Source: Halomonas sp. GFAJ-1 (GTDB lineage: Bacteria > Pseudomonadota > Gammaproteobacteria > Pseudomonadales > Halomonadaceae). Taken from it: 64,000 nt of DNA. A program made the position numbers and the translations under genes. Below the pieces are notes generated by a model. It had not been told where the DNA came from. It saw only the letters and a list, made by a program, of their open reading frames with translations, and did no database searches. The first letter of the stretch is position 1. Each line of letters opens with the position of its first letter. Below are positions 17,939 through 28,556 of this stretch, piece by piece. The stretch is taken from NCBI GenBank assembly GCA_002966495.1, contig CP016490.1, positions 3,286,001 through 3,350,000 on the forward strand. Direction: 5' to 3'.

Positions 17939-20032
17939 ATGAAAGCACAGCCCGGCGTTAACCAAGGCTCACCCATTGCGCGCTATTATCGCGCCAATGA
18001 TCCACAATGGCACTGGTTAGAAGCGCGCGAAGCGCCAGAAGTGGCCGAGTTTTTATATGCCGCCAATCAGCAGCATGGCGAATGGTTTGCGCCGCTAGCG
18101 CCGCTGGCAGATACACTTTATGAAAGCCATTTAGCCCGCCGCGAACTTGCCATCACCAGCCTTGAGACAGCGCTAGACCACTTTACGTTCTGGAGTGAAA
18201 CCGGCGCAGAGGATGACTACCCGTGCTGGTGGCGCCACCCAAACGGCCAACCACAAAAGCGCGAACTGTTTTTAGATGTCAGGGAACGCGCGGCCGGCCA
18301 TCCTTTTTATGACATGGGCGACATGGCACTTTCGCCCGATGAGCAGTGGCTCGCATGGACTGAAGACACTCAGGGAGGTGAGCGCTTTACGCTATGGCTA
18401 AAAGCGCTGCCTAACGGCGAGCCGAAACAGCTATTGAGCGACATTGGCCCTAGCCTCTGCTGGGCAGAAGACCAAACAGTGCTCGGCGCCACGCTGCTTT
18501 TTACCCGTTTTGACGACACCCAGCGCCCGGATAGTCTTTGGCGGCTATGGGTTCCCTTCACCGCGCTAGATCAATTGCCAGAACCCACACTGGTTATCCG
18601 CGAAGAAGATCCTGAGTTTTGGCTAGGAGTTGGCAAAACTCGTTCTAGAGAGTGGCTGCTGATTGATAGTGGCTCCAAGGACACCACGGAAATTGCCATT
18701 CTCCCCGCCGCTAACCCTGCAGCTACACTAGCATATCTACATACCCGCCAACCCGGCATTGAAGTCAGTGTTGATCACCGCCCCGGCGTCTTCTACCGGT
18801 TGCAAAATCAAACCGGCCCCCACTTTCAACTCGACTACCTGGCGGAAGAGCAGCTCGGTAAAGACACCGCTTCGTGGCAGGCGTTAATTCACCATCGAGA
18901 TGACGCTACGTTAGAAGGGGTCGATGCATTTGCATGGGGCCTTATAGTGGCTGAGCGTAGTCATCGCGACGCACAGGTAGTGCTGCGACGCCTGGTACTA
19001 GATGAACATCAAGAAGCGCGCGTGGATGACTATATTGCGCTACCTGAAACACCTTGTTCACAGCTGCTGGAGGACTCGCCGCACTTTGATACACAGGAGG
19101 TAAGGTTAAGGGAAGAGTCGTTCACCCAGCCGCCCAGCTGGTTTTCGCTAGATCTAAAAAGCGGCACGCGCACGCTGCTCAAACGTGTTGCGGTGTTTGG
19201 CAACCTCTCACCGGAACAGCTGGTTTGCCGTCGCTTATGGGCCACTAGCAATGATGGCGAGGAGGTTCCTGTATCGGTGGTTATGCGTGCAGATTTAGCT
19301 GACCAAGCGCTGCCAACACTGCTTTATGGCTATGGCGCTTACGGTGAGGCGTTAGACCCTTGGTTCTCCATCGCCCGGCTAGAGCTTCTGGAACGCGGCG
19401 TGGCTTTTGCCGTTGCTCATGTGCGTGGTGGTGGAGAACGCGGCGAACCCTGGTACCTACAGGGCAAAATGGCGCATAAAGAGAATAGCTTTAATGATTT
19501 TCTAGCTGCGCGGGAGCTGCTGGTATCGAAAGGAGTGAGTGCCCCCCAGCGCATAGCCGCCTGTGGTGCTAGCGCGGGTGGGCTGCTAGTGGGCACTTGC
19601 CTCAATCGTTCCCCCCATGCGTTCTGCGCGGCAGTGCTCGACGTACCGTTCCTAGATGTACTGCGCACCATGCAAAACCCGGCGCTACCGCTCACCACCG
19701 CTGAATACAGCGAATGGGGCAATCCCGAGGAGCCAGAAGTAGAGCAGCGCATTTCTAGCTATTCGCCTATCGACAATATCACTCAGCAACGCTATCCGGC
19801 GCTATGGATCGAAGGCAGCTGGTTTGACACGCGGGTGAGCTACTGGGAGCCGGCCAAATTCTACGCCCGTGTTTCTCAGGCTCAACAAGGTGAAGCTCCC
19901 ATTTTATTACATACCGACATGAGTAGCGGCCACGGGGGTGCCTCCGGTCGATTCAAAGCCTGGCGAGACACTGCCCGCCAAGATGCTTTTATTCTTTGGG
20001 CGCTAGGACTTGCTCCGAACGTGACCGATTAA
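17939..20032 (+). CDS. ptrB: Oligopeptidase B (S9A serine peptidase)
   Basis: A 697-residue prolyl-oligopeptidase-family enzyme that cleaves short peptides after basic residues. The N-terminal two thirds form the beta-propeller. The C-terminal alpha/beta-hydrolase domain has the Ser motif GASAGGLLVG, an Asp in WFDTRVSYWEP and the His in SSGHGGASGR. The oligopeptidase B signature YGYGAYG and HVRGGGERG are also present. The frame opens at a TTG (17909), but ATG 17939 (MKAQPG) fits the family start better. Neither start has a strong SD. It ends at an intrinsic terminator. Confidence 0.92.
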   Translation: MKAQPGVNQGSPIARYYRANDPQWHWLEAREAPEVAEFLYAANQQHGEWFAPLAPLADTLYESHLARRELAITSLETALDHFTFWSETGAEDDYPCWWRHPNGQPQKRELFLDVRERAAGHPFYDMGDMALSPDEQWLAWTEDTQGGERFTLWLKALPNGEPKQLLSDIGPSLCWAEDQTVLGATLLFTRFDDTQRPDSLWRLWVPFTALDQLPEPTLVIREEDPEFWLGVGKTRSREWLLIDSGSKDTTEIAILPAANPAATLAYLHTRQPGIEVSVDHRPGVFYRLQNQTGPHFQLDYLAEEQLGKDTASWQALIHHRDDATLEGVDAFAWGLIVAERSHRDAQVVLRRLVLDEHQEARVDDYIALPETPCSQLLEDSPHFDTQEVRLREESFTQPPSWFSLDLKSGTRTLLKRVAVFGNLSPEQLVCRRLWATSNDGEEVPVSVVMRADLADQALPTLLYGYGAYGEALDPWFSIARLELLERGVAFAVAHVRGGGERGEPWYLQGKMAHKENSFNDFLAARELLVSKGVSAPQRIAACGASAGGLLVGTCLNRSPHAFCAAVLDVPFLDVLRTMQNPALPLTTAEYSEWGNPEEPEVEQRISSYSPIDNITQQRYPALWIEGSWFDTRVSYWEPAKFYARVSQAQQGEAPILLHTDMSSGHGGASGRFKAWRDTARQDAFILWALGLAPNVTD

Positions 20033-20041
20033 ATAAGCAAT

Positions 20042-20084
20042 AAGCCCCGCCCTGCCAGCGAATAGCAGGCTCAGGGGCTTTTTT
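20042..20084 (+). terminator. Intrinsic terminator of the oligopeptidase B gene
   Basis: Outer stem AAGCCCC / GGGGCTT and inner stem CCTGC / GCAGG, followed by a run of six T residues (20079-20084). It begins 10 nt after the stop codon. Confidence 0.88.
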
Positions 20085-20108
20085 ACAGCATGCACATCAA
20101 CACTCGAT

Positions 20109-20131
20109 TTTATGGAAATGCTTTCCATAAA
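20109..20131. repeat. Perfect 10-bp inverted repeat upstream of the small FLTIWD gene
   Basis: Arms TTTATGGAAA and TTTCCATAAA are separated by TGC. The AT-rich repeat has no T tract and lies 92 nt before the ATG at 20223. A weak promoter could sit just downstream (TTGCGC near 20139, ATATAC near 20164). It looks more like a dimeric-repressor operator than a terminator; its role is not known. Confidence 0.6.
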
Positions 20132-20222
20132 GTGATTTTTGCGCCATACTGCCACTTAGCGACATATACCAACGTCTAATTGCTAGACCGGTTATCCACT
20201 AAGTGAACATCAGGAGAGCAGT

Positions 20223-20381
20223 ATGAAAAACCAGGAACAGTTTCTTACTATATGGGATGCGCCTTTAAAAGCCTCTACCCGCCCACAACCGAAGGCTAGC
20301 AGCGCACAAAAGTCCGCTACTCCTGTTAAAGAAGCCTTTTTGACAATTTGGGATAGCGCTACGCGTAAACCGGCTGTTTAA
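20223..20381 (+). CDS. 52-residue protein with duplicated FLTIWD motif
   Basis: An unrecognised small gene with a strong SD (AGGAGA) 6 nt before its ATG. The 52-residue product carries the motif E-x-FLTIWD twice, at residues 7-12 and 39-44. A linker rich in Ala, Ser, Pro, Lys and Thr separates them, and a short basic tail follows. The two motif copies use different codons for Leu, Thr and Ile (CTT/TTG, ACT/ACA, ATA/ATT), so the peptide rather than the DNA appears conserved. This supports a real protein. It has no signal peptide or membrane segment. It may be a bivalent short-linear-motif adaptor; that is inference. A short gap separates it from the convergent ycgN gene. Confidence 0.75.
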   Translation: MKNQEQFLTIWDAPLKASTRPQPKASSAQKSATPVKEAFLTIWDSATRKPAV

Positions 20382-20436
20382 AACCGTTCGCGAGGCGCAT
20401 TGGTTAGAACACGGGTGGTCAAGATGAATGTAAGGA

Positions 20437-20892
20437 TCACATGGGAAGAACAGCGATTATGTGCTCCTCTAAACGCCGCTCAGGCACTTCATCTTGAGAA
20501 ACGGCAAAACCGCGCACGCTAATGCCTTTTCTGTGCACCCGCTCAGCATCGTTGCTGAGTAACGGGTGCCAGCCAGCCAGCTTGCGTCCTTCGGCAACTC
20601 GTCGATAGCCACAGGTCTGCGGTAGCCAGGTAAACTCTTTAACCAGCGCAGGGGTTAACTGAGTACAGTCAGGCACGCTGTCAAAACGGTTCGCATAGTC
20701 GCTACACTGGCAGCTCTGGATATCCAACAAGCGGCAAGCAACGTTTAAAATAGCCAGCTCTTGCGTTTCGTCATCATGTAGCTTTAACAGACAACACTGC
20801 CCACAGCCATCACACAGCGCTTCCCACTCTTGGGGCGTGAGTTCATCAAGGGCGTATTTTTCCCAAAAGCGTTCGCGCATTGTGGGCTGCAT
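20437..20892 (-). CDS. ycgN: YcgN-family cysteine-cluster protein (UPF0260)
   Basis: A 151-residue protein with the Cys cluster of the YkgJ/YcgN family: CDGCGQCCLLKLHDDE near residues 28-43, then NVACRLLDIQSCQCSDYANR and a later TCGYRRVAEGR. The cysteines probably bind zinc or an iron-sulfur centre; the biochemical role is unknown. The ATG 20892 has AAAGG 8 nt upstream. It is the last gene of a leftward cluster rnd-ycgL-acpH-ycgN. Confidence 0.85.
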   Translation of the reverse strand: MQPTMRERFWEKYALDELTPQEWEALCDGCGQCCLLKLHDDETQELAILNVACRLLDIQSCQCSDYANRFDSVPDCTQLTPALVKEFTWLPQTCGYRRVAEGRKLAGWHPLLSNDAERVHRKGISVRGFAVSQDEVPERRLEEHIIAVLPM

Positions 20893-20922
20893 TGGTAGTA
20901 CCTTTCTAAGTAATCGTTTATA

Positions 20923-21501
20923 TCACTTACCTGACGTGCCAGGGTGGCCCAGCGTGTCTGTGCACTCTGCCCATAGCGTATCAAAATCGTCTTTCAACCA
21001 GCGGTAATTTTCATTAAGCCAGGGGACTAATTCAGCCAAGCGATTGGGCCCTGATAAGCGTTTACCAACGCCTGCTATCGCTCGGCAGGTAAAGTCGAAA
21101 TCCGCATAGCCCCTCAGCCAATCATGCTCCACTAATAGCGGCATCATTGTCGCGAGACGGTTAGGAGCAGGTCTGGCCGAAAGTAGCTGATAACAGCGCT
21201 CCACCAGAACCTCGTAATCGTCATCACCGAGCTGCCGCCGAGCTAAAAAGTGATCCCAGACAATATCCAGGGCGATGCCCACATAACGCCGCTGAAGATG
21301 CGGCGCCTGCTGCTTGGCGTTTAATACGCTAGGGTGAGCATCTACCCAGGCATCGACCCGACGATGATGACGAATCCCACTCGCTACTGCTTCAGGCCAA
21401 GCGCGCAGATCGCCCCCCTTCACACCATCAGCAATTAAATTGCCATACAGAAATGCGTCATTGCCGCGATGGGCAAGCCAAGCGTGGGCGAGAAAATTCA
21501 T
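20923..21501 (-). CDS. acpH: Acyl carrier protein phosphodiesterase AcpH
   Basis: A 192-residue HD-like hydrolase that removes the 4'-phosphopantetheine arm from holo-ACP, matching E. coli AcpH in length (193). Family motifs are MNFLAHAWLA at the start, GNLIADGVKG, and the His-rich GIRHHRRVDAWVDAHP followed by DIVWDHFLAR. The ATG overlaps the ycgL stop by 4 nt, indicating translational coupling. Confidence 0.88.
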   Translation of the reverse strand: MNFLAHAWLAHRGNDAFLYGNLIADGVKGGDLRAWPEAVASGIRHHRRVDAWVDAHPSVLNAKQQAPHLQRRYVGIALDIVWDHFLARRQLGDDDYEVLVERCYQLLSARPAPNRLATMMPLLVEHDWLRGYADFDFTCRAIAGVGKRLSGPNRLAELVPWLNENYRWLKDDFDTLWAECTDTLGHPGTSGK

Positions 21502-21791
21502 TGCTGGCGATTAACGTGGGCGCGATGAACATCCAATAAGTAAGCTTCTTTGGCCGGGGGTGTTTGCAGATAAAACCCCTTCTCATTAATCGATGCCATG
21601 ATGTCTACTGCGCTGGCACGCGCTAGCGCCTTATCAGCGGTTAAGATCATCGTAAACACCGCAATGGGCTTGCCAAAGGTTTCCATCAGTAGCTCAGGAA
21701 CCGGTTCTAGTCCTTTTCGCTTATCAACATAAAGATACATCTCTTCTTTACGCGAGCTTTTAAACACTTCACAGAGAATCTTTTCGCTCAC
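21498..21791 (-). CDS. ycgL: YcgL-domain protein
   Basis: A 97-residue protein of the YcgL family (small alpha/beta fold, function unknown), typical in length. Recognisable features are the start ILCEVFKSSRKEEMYLYV, the central LLMETFGKP and the C-terminal GFYLQTPPAKEAYLLD. Its ATG overlaps the rnd stop by 4 nt and its stop overlaps the acpH start by 4 nt, so the three are coupled. Confidence 0.88.
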   Translation of the reverse strand: MSEKILCEVFKSSRKEEMYLYVDKRKGLEPVPELLMETFGKPIAVFTMILTADKALARASAVDIMASINEKGFYLQTPPAKEAYLLDVHRAHVNRQQ

Positions 21792-22921
21792 TGGGAGGCC
21801 TCCTTCAAGGCGTGGAGTAAGCCTTCAGTTAAACAGTCATCGCGCCAACCACGTAAGGGTGCTGGCGACTCACCGGCGAGCTGCTGCATAACCATCGCTT
21901 CAATATCACGACGACGCAGCAGCAGCTCAGGTGCAATGCCTAGCGCTACCGCTTTATCGGTGACTACCTTTTTAACGGCTTTAAAACGCCGCTTAAACTC
22001 AGGCTGCATGGGGTCTGGCCACGGCGCTGGAAGGTCACCTTCATCACAATGGTGGGCCTGTTTTAATAAAGCGAGCAGTGCATCACCCTCTTTTTTAACC
22101 AACATGGGTTTCACACCCTCAACATCCGCCAGCTCATAGCGATTTTTAGGCATCGCTTCCGCTATTGCGAACAAGAGCTTATCGCTGATTAGCCAGTTAC
22201 GCGGCAAATCCCGACGGCGGGTTTCACCTTCACGCCATATTGTCATCACACGGTAGGCTTCTAGCTGACGCGGTGAGAGGCGCCAAAGCTGGCGGTGGCG
22301 GGTGAACCACTGCCCATCGCTTTCTACGCTCCTACCCGCTTGCTCAATCAGCGTCGCGCACTCTTCTTTCAGCCAGGAGAGCCGCCCCAGCTCCTCAAGC
22401 TTTTCTGCCTGTAGCGACCACACTTTAAGCAGATAGATCACGTCAAGCGCCGCGTACTCACACTGAGAGGGCGTCAATGGGCGCACTAACCAGTTGGAGC
22501 GCGTTTCCTCTTTGGGCAGCGTCTCCCCCATCCACAGCTCTACCAGCTTCTGATACCCCATGCCGGGGGTTTCACCCAAAAACGCCTGCGCCACCTGGGT
22601 ATCCGCCAGCGGCGATGGGAGCACGCCTGCCCAGTGCTGAAAAACCTCCAGATCTTCACTGCACGCATGCAGCAGTTTCACTGCATCGTTTTGCAATAAC
22701 TGGCGAAATGCCGCGGTGCAGGGAGTCGTCAGCGGATCCACCAAGTAGGCCTGCTCTCCAGCGGTAAACTGAAGCAGTGCAGGTACCGGAAAAAAGGTAT
22801 TTTCTCGGAAAAATTCGGTATCTAAGGCGATGACTGGTGCAGCCGCCACTTGTGCGCAGGCCGCATCAAGCGCTTCGGCGTTATCAATCCATTGATATAA
22901 AGGGGCAGTTAAAGAGGACAA
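21788..22921 (-). CDS. rnd: Ribonuclease D
   Basis: A 377-residue 3'-5' exoribonuclease that matures tRNA 3' ends (E. coli 375). The DEDD exonuclease domain is at the N-terminus: ALDTEFFRENTF (motif I, with the DxE pair), HACSEDLEVF (motif II) and CEYAALDVIYL (motif III, YxxxD). Two HRDC-type domains follow, including RRDLPRNWLISDKLL. It is the first gene of the four-gene leftward cluster. The link to acpH and ycgL is positional only. Confidence 0.93.
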   Translation of the reverse strand: MSSLTAPLYQWIDNAEALDAACAQVAAAPVIALDTEFFRENTFFPVPALLQFTAGEQAYLVDPLTTPCTAAFRQLLQNDAVKLLHACSEDLEVFQHWAGVLPSPLADTQVAQAFLGETPGMGYQKLVELWMGETLPKEETRSNWLVRPLTPSQCEYAALDVIYLLKVWSLQAEKLEELGRLSWLKEECATLIEQAGRSVESDGQWFTRHRQLWRLSPRQLEAYRVMTIWREGETRRRDLPRNWLISDKLLFAIAEAMPKNRYELADVEGVKPMLVKKEGDALLALLKQAHHCDEGDLPAPWPDPMQPEFKRRFKAVKKVVTDKAVALGIAPELLLRRRDIEAMVMQQLAGESPAPLRGWRDDCLTEGLLHALKEASQ

Positions 22922-22972
22922 GAGACACTTCCAGGTTGGTACAACCGCCGTAGCGCTTGCATTTTATTGTGG

Positions 22973-23578
22973 TCAATCGCTGGCGAAGGGTTGCCGACCA
23001 TTGAATGCGCGGCTCAGAGTACCGCCATCCACGTACTCAAGCTCACCACCCATAGGTACACCGTAAGCCAATCGGGAGAATTTAACGCCGTAGTGTGCTA
23101 GCTGTGACGCGATATAGTGTGCAGTAGCTTCACCCTCAACCGTGGGATTCGTTGCTAGCACGACTTCGCTTATAGCACCTTCCGCTACTCGCGCTTCCAA
23201 CAAGTCTAAGCCAATGGCATCAGGCCCAATTCCATCAAGAGGAGACAGGTGGCCATGTAGCACAAAATAGCGCCCCTGAAACCCTCCGGCTTCTTCGATG
23301 GCAAGCTGGTCAGCGGGTGACTCAACCACACACAACAACGCATCATCACGCCGAGCACTTTGGCACAGAGCACAGATATCCGCTTCTGTCAGGGTACGGC
23401 AGCGCTGACAATACCCCACCTCTTCGATGGCCTGCTGAATGATGGAAGCCAGCCGCTGTCCACCTGGACGCTCTCGCTCTAGCAGGTGCATAGCCATACG
23501 TTGGGCCGTTTTCGGCCCAACACCTGGCAGCACACGAAACGCGTCCATGAGCTGCTCCACCAGCGGAGAAAATCGCAT
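22973..23578 (-). CDS. recR: Recombination protein RecR
   Basis: A 201-residue RecFOR-pathway protein with all family parts. An N-terminal helix-hairpin-helix ([15 protein letters not shown]) is followed by a C4 zinc finger (CQRC...CALC). The Toprim domain reads [13 protein letters not shown] and includes [13 protein letters not shown], and [12 protein letters not shown] completes the C-terminus. It lies 3 nt downstream of ybaB in the conserved dnaX-ybaB-recR order. Confidence 0.96.
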   Translation of the reverse strand: MRFSPLVEQLMDAFRVLPGVGPKTAQRMAMHLLERERPGGQRLASIIQQAIEEVGYCQRCRTLTEADICALCQSARRDDALLCVVESPADQLAIEEAGGFQGRYFVLHGHLSPLDGIGPDAIGLDLLEARVAEGAISEVVLATNPTVEGEATAHYIASQLAHYGVKFSRLAYGVPMGGELEYVDGGTLSRAFNGRQPFASD

Positions 23579-23581
23579 AGC

Positions 23582-23908
23582 TTAAAACGGCATCTTAAAA
23601 CCGGGCGGCAAGTTCAGGCCGGCGGTTGCTTCTTCCATTTTAGCCTTTGAACTAATTTCGACTTTACGCACAGCGTCGTTTACTGCAGCGGCCAGCAAAT
23701 CTTCCAAAAGCTCTTTGTCTTCTTCCAGTACGCTAGGATCAATGGTCACGTTGCTAACGTCGTGGCGGCCATTCATGGTGACCTTCACCATACCGGCACC
23801 CGCCTCCCCCTGAACTTCAGCTTTAGCAACTTCCTCTTGAACCTGCTGCATTTTTTCCTGCATCTCTTGGGCTTGCTTCATTATGTTGCCCATTCCACCT
23901 TTAAACAT
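23582..23908 (-). CDS. ybaB: YbaB/EbfC nucleoid-associated protein
   Basis: A 108-residue DNA-binding protein with the EbfC pattern: [17 protein letters not shown] coiled N-terminus, [11 protein letters not shown] beta strands and the C-terminal [11 protein letters not shown]. The open frame extends to 23953, but ATG 23908 is preferred because CAGGAGA precedes it at proper spacing and the family starts at this MFKGGMGN. It lies between dnaX and recR and is probably co-transcribed with both. Confidence 0.93.
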   Translation of the reverse strand: MFKGGMGNIMKQAQEMQEKMQQVQEEVAKAEVQGEAGAGMVKVTMNGRHDVSNVTIDPSVLEEDKELLEDLLAAAVNDAVRKVEISSKAKMEEATAGLNLPPGFKMPF

Positions 23909-23962
23909 GTGGCTATCTCCTGAAAGGTCTAAAAAATATGCATAGCAAGTCAAACAGCCGGA

Positions 23963-25852
<1,890 letters not shown>

Positions 25853-25959
25853 TGAGCAAAACTTCCTTTGGCGGGCTGACTGTCTATGCGTGACGAAACA
25901 CCATTCTAGCGGCTGGGCTTACGCCCGCCAACCGCACAGCCCTTAGGCACGGCGTTACA

Positions 25960-26310
25960 TTATGCGTTATCGCCACTCTCGGCAGCACCCGCACGCTGAG
26001 CAGCCTCTTTCACTAACTTCTCAAGCTCGCCATTTTGATGCATCTCTATGACGATATCGCAGCCGCCCACTAACTCACCTTCCACCCACAGCTGCGGAAA
26101 CGTCGGCCAGTTAGCAATTTTTGGCAGCTCAGCGCGAATATCTGGGTTATCCAAGATATTTACAAACGCAAAACGCTCGCCACAGCTCATCAGTGCCTGA
26201 ACAGTTTGTGCGGAAAAACCGCACTGGGGTAGCTGCGGAGAACCTTTCATGTAGATAAGAATCGGGTTTTCGCTAATTTGGCGCTGAATATTTTCGGCTG
26301 TCGTGCTCAT
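25960..26310 (-). CDS. grxD: Monothiol glutaredoxin (Grx4 type)
   Basis: A 116-residue single-domain glutaredoxin with the monothiol CGFS active site (PQCGFSAQT, about residues 28-35), the ILIYMKGSP start, WPTFPQLWV and the glutathione-binding GGCDIVIEM. Proteins of this class bind a glutathione-ligated 2Fe-2S cluster and deliver it to acceptors. It is divergent from argF and stands alone. Confidence 0.93.
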   Translation of the reverse strand: MSTTAENIQRQISENPILIYMKGSPQLPQCGFSAQTVQALMSCGERFAFVNILDNPDIRAELPKIANWPTFPQLWVEGELVGGCDIVIEMHQNGELEKLVKEAAQRAGAAESGDNA

Positions 26311-26528
26311 CGTATGCTCCTAAAACAATAATGTGATCCAAGCCAGTTTACGCAATTCGCTCACCGGCTTTAACCCTACGGCCAAGTGTTGCTCCCCTTG
26401 CTGTGCTAGCCAATACTTGAGCAAACTACTCAGCCATATCTTGTAGAGGCCATTCTACGCATGCTGCTCGCGTTGCGCATCCCCTGCCGCATCGCTAGGA
26501 TAGGGTTTTTGCGCGGAGAGAAGCCACC

Positions 26529-27449
26529 ATGGCGACACGCCATTTCCTTACCTTGCTGGATTTATCACCCGATGAGTTGGCGTATTTAATTCAGCGTGCC
26601 ATCAAAATCAAAACCGATTTGAAAGCCAACGGCCCTGTCTATACGCCGCTGCCTAACCGCACGCTGGCGATGATTTTCGAAAAATCGTCCACCCGTACCC
26701 GCGTCTCATTTGAAACGGGCATGGCGCAGTTTGGTGGTCACGCGCTGTTTCTCTCTCCCCGCGACACCCAGTTGGGCCGTGGCGAACCAATCGAAGACAC
26801 CGCTCGCGTGCTTTCAGAGATGGTCGATGCAGTCATGATCCGTACGTTTTCTCACGCAGGCTTGGAAACCTACGCCAGCGCCAGCAGCGTGCCGGTGATC
26901 AACGCCTTGAGCGACGACTATCACCCCTGCCAGCTGTTAGCAGACGTTATGACCTGGACCGAGCTGCGTGGAAGCGTGCAAGACCGCACAGCGGTATGGA
27001 TAGGCGACGGCAACAACATGTGCCATTCGTGGATTAACGCGGCACGCCAATTTGGCTTTCAACTGCGCATTTGCTGCCCCAAAGGGTATGAACCCCGCGC
27101 CGATATTATGGCCGCTGCCGGTGACTGCATCACACTACTCCATGACCCACAAGCCGCCGCCAAGGATGCCGATCTAATCACCACCGATGTGTGGGCTTCC
27201 ATGGGGCAAGAGGAAGAACAGGCCAAACGCGAAGCAGATTTTGCTGGTTTCCAGGTCACCGAGGCAATGCTCGACACCGCCAAATCAGATGCCCTGTTTT
27301 TACACTGCCTACCTGCTCACCGGGGTGAAGAGATTAGCCATACGCTGCTTGACGATCCACGCGCCGTGGTTTGGCAAGAAGCGGGTAATCGACTGCATGC
27401 CCAAAAAGCACTGATAGAGTTCTTGCTACTTGGCAAAGTTAACGATTAG
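26529..27449 (+). CDS. argF: Ornithine carbamoyltransferase
   Basis: A 306-residue enzyme that makes citrulline from ornithine and carbamoyl phosphate in arginine synthesis. The carbamoyl phosphate loop [10 protein letters not shown] is at about 53-62, [11 protein letters not shown] supplies the HPCQ motif, and [13 protein letters not shown] supplies HCLP near the C-terminus. A GGAGAGAAG RBS precedes the ATG. No clear ArgR box was seen upstream. A structured 3' region and a bidirectional terminator follow. Confidence 0.95.
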   Translation: MATRHFLTLLDLSPDELAYLIQRAIKIKTDLKANGPVYTPLPNRTLAMIFEKSSTRTRVSFETGMAQFGGHALFLSPRDTQLGRGEPIEDTARVLSEMVDAVMIRTFSHAGLETYASASSVPVINALSDDYHPCQLLADVMTWTELRGSVQDRTAVWIGDGNNMCHSWINAARQFGFQLRICCPKGYEPRADIMAAAGDCITLLHDPQAAAKDADLITTDVWASMGQEEEQAKREADFAGFQVTEAMLDTAKSDALFLHCLPAHRGEEISHTLLDDPRAVVWQEAGNRLHAQKALIEFLLLGKVND

Positions 27450-27465
27450 CAAAAAACTACCGTAA

Positions 27466-27528
27466 ACCTGCAGTGACGGTTTGACCAAGCAAAGTGCCTC
27501 AAACCATTGATACATAGGCACTGCAGGT
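27466..27528 (+). repeat. Nested inverted repeats in the argF 3' region
   Basis: Outer arms ACCTGCAGTG (27466-27475) and CACTGCAGGT (27519-27528) enclose inner arms GGTTTGA (27478-27484) and TCAAACC (27499-27505). Both pairs are perfect and properly nested. The element lies between the argF stop and the terminator at 27564-27600 and would fold as a long interrupted stem in the mRNA. It could be a 3'UTR-derived small RNA or a stability element. Confidence 0.6.
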
Positions 27529-27563
27529 ATAAAAACTGACAGATATAAAAATATGACAGACAT

Positions 27564-27600
27564 AAAAAAACGCCTCGCTAGTGTCAGCGAGGCGTTTTTT
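27564..27600. terminator. Bidirectional terminator between argF and tRNA-Ala
   Basis: Stem ACGCCTCGCT / AGCGAGGCGT with a 6-nt loop, flanked by an A run on the left and a T run on the right. It therefore works for argF (plus) and for tRNA-Ala (minus). Confidence 0.92.
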
Positions 27601-27608
27601 ATGAATCT

Positions 27609-27684
27609 TGGTGGAGCCTAGCGGGATCGAACCGCTGACCTCAACACTGCCAGTGTTGCGCTCTCCCAGCTGAGCTAAGGCCCC
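27609..27684 (-). tRNA. tRNA-Ala (anticodon GGC)
   Basis: A 76-nt cloverleaf on the minus strand. The acceptor stem GGGGCCT pairs with AGGCTCC, the anticodon loop CTGGCAG holds GGC between CAACA and TGTTG, the T-loop is GTTCGATCC, and CCA is encoded. A sigma-70 promoter lies just upstream and a terminator just downstream, so it is a single-gene unit. Confidence 0.96.
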
Positions 27685-27712
27685 ACATACTGCCGTTGCA
27701 GCAGCGGAGCAG

Positions 27713-27741
27713 ATACTAGGCTAGAAGCTGCCCACCGTCAA
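27713..27741 (-). promoter_or_regulatory. Promoter of tRNA-Ala
   Basis: On the minus strand TTGACG, a 17-nt spacer, and TAGTAT lie about 30 nt before the tRNA 5' end, with a GC-rich region between the -10 box and the tRNA. Confidence 0.75.
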
Positions 27742-27859
27742 GACAAAGCTTAGACAATCATGTTCTAATTCTCCTTTGCCAGGAGCTGTGGCACTCTATG
27801 CTTCAACATACAGGGCGAGCGCCCGTGTCCAAGAAGATTTCCATGCAGGAGACTGCCTT

Positions 27860-28510
27860 TTGATCAACGTTTTAATCGCCGATGATCACCACCTGGTGAG
27901 AACCAGTATTGCGCACCTGCTGAACGAAGAAGCCGACATTAAGGTCGTCGGCGAAGTTGTCGATGGCGAAAACGCCGTTACTCAGTGTCGCGCAATGAAA
28001 CCTGATATTGTACTTATGGACATACGCATGCCTGGCATTGGCGGGCTGGAAGCCACGCGGCGTATCCATCGCACCTTAGTAGATATCAAAGTTATTATTC
28101 TGACCGCCCACATGGAAGATAGCGTGCTGCGGCGAATGCTAGAGGCAGGCGCTTCGGGCTTTTTGAGCAAAGGTGCTGATGCGGCAGAAATGACCGATGC
28201 CATTCGCCAGGTTTTTCATGGGCGCCGCTATGTGAGCCAAGAGATTGCCCAACGCCTAGCACTCTCTCACTTTACGGACGAAGATAATCCGTTTAGCCAG
28301 CTATCGCACCGCGAGTTGCAAATCGCCCTGATGATCGTTAATTGCCAGCGCGTTCAGGATATCTCCGATAGGCTACATTTAAGTCCGAAAACCGTTAATA
28401 CCTACCGATATCGGCTATTTGATAAGCTACAGGTTGCCACTGACGTTGAGCTAACCCATCTCGCCCTGCGCCACGGGCTAGTTGAGGGCTTTGACCCAAG
28501 CCTGGGATAG
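27860..28510 (+). CDS. uvrY: GacA/UvrY-family response regulator
   Basis: A 216-residue two-component regulator. The receiver domain has the acidic pair ADDHH, the phosphoacceptor Asp in IVLMDIRMPG and a Lys in GFLSKGA. The C-terminal LuxR-type helix-turn-helix contains LSHRELQIALMI and DRLHLSPKTVNTYRYRLFDKL. The family (GacA, UvrY) activates CsrB/RsmZ-type small RNAs under the GacS/BarA kinase. The TTG start at 27860 is chosen: CAGGAGA lies about 8 nt upstream and the product begins INVLIADDHH like GacA. The neighbours uvrC and pgsA reproduce the enterobacterial order. Confidence 0.92.
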   Translation: MINVLIADDHHLVRTSIAHLLNEEADIKVVGEVVDGENAVTQCRAMKPDIVLMDIRMPGIGGLEATRRIHRTLVDIKVIILTAHMEDSVLRRMLEAGASGFLSKGADAAEMTDAIRQVFHGRRYVSQEIAQRLALSHFTDEDNPFSQLSHRELQIALMIVNCQRVQDISDRLHLSPKTVNTYRYRLFDKLQVATDVELTHLALRHGLVEGFDPSLG

Positions 28511-28556
28511 CCCTACCATCGCAGACTCTGCCGTCTTGAAGCGCCGACACCCAGTT

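Noticed and set aside
25853..25959. Search for the 4.5S signal recognition particle RNA gene, often found next to dnaX.
   Set aside because: The conserved GGTCAGGTCCGGAAGGAAGCAGC-type core was not found on either strand near dnaX.
26311..26528. ArgR box in front of argF.
   Set aside because: No pair of AT-rich 18-bp imperfect palindromes could be seen in the 218-nt region.
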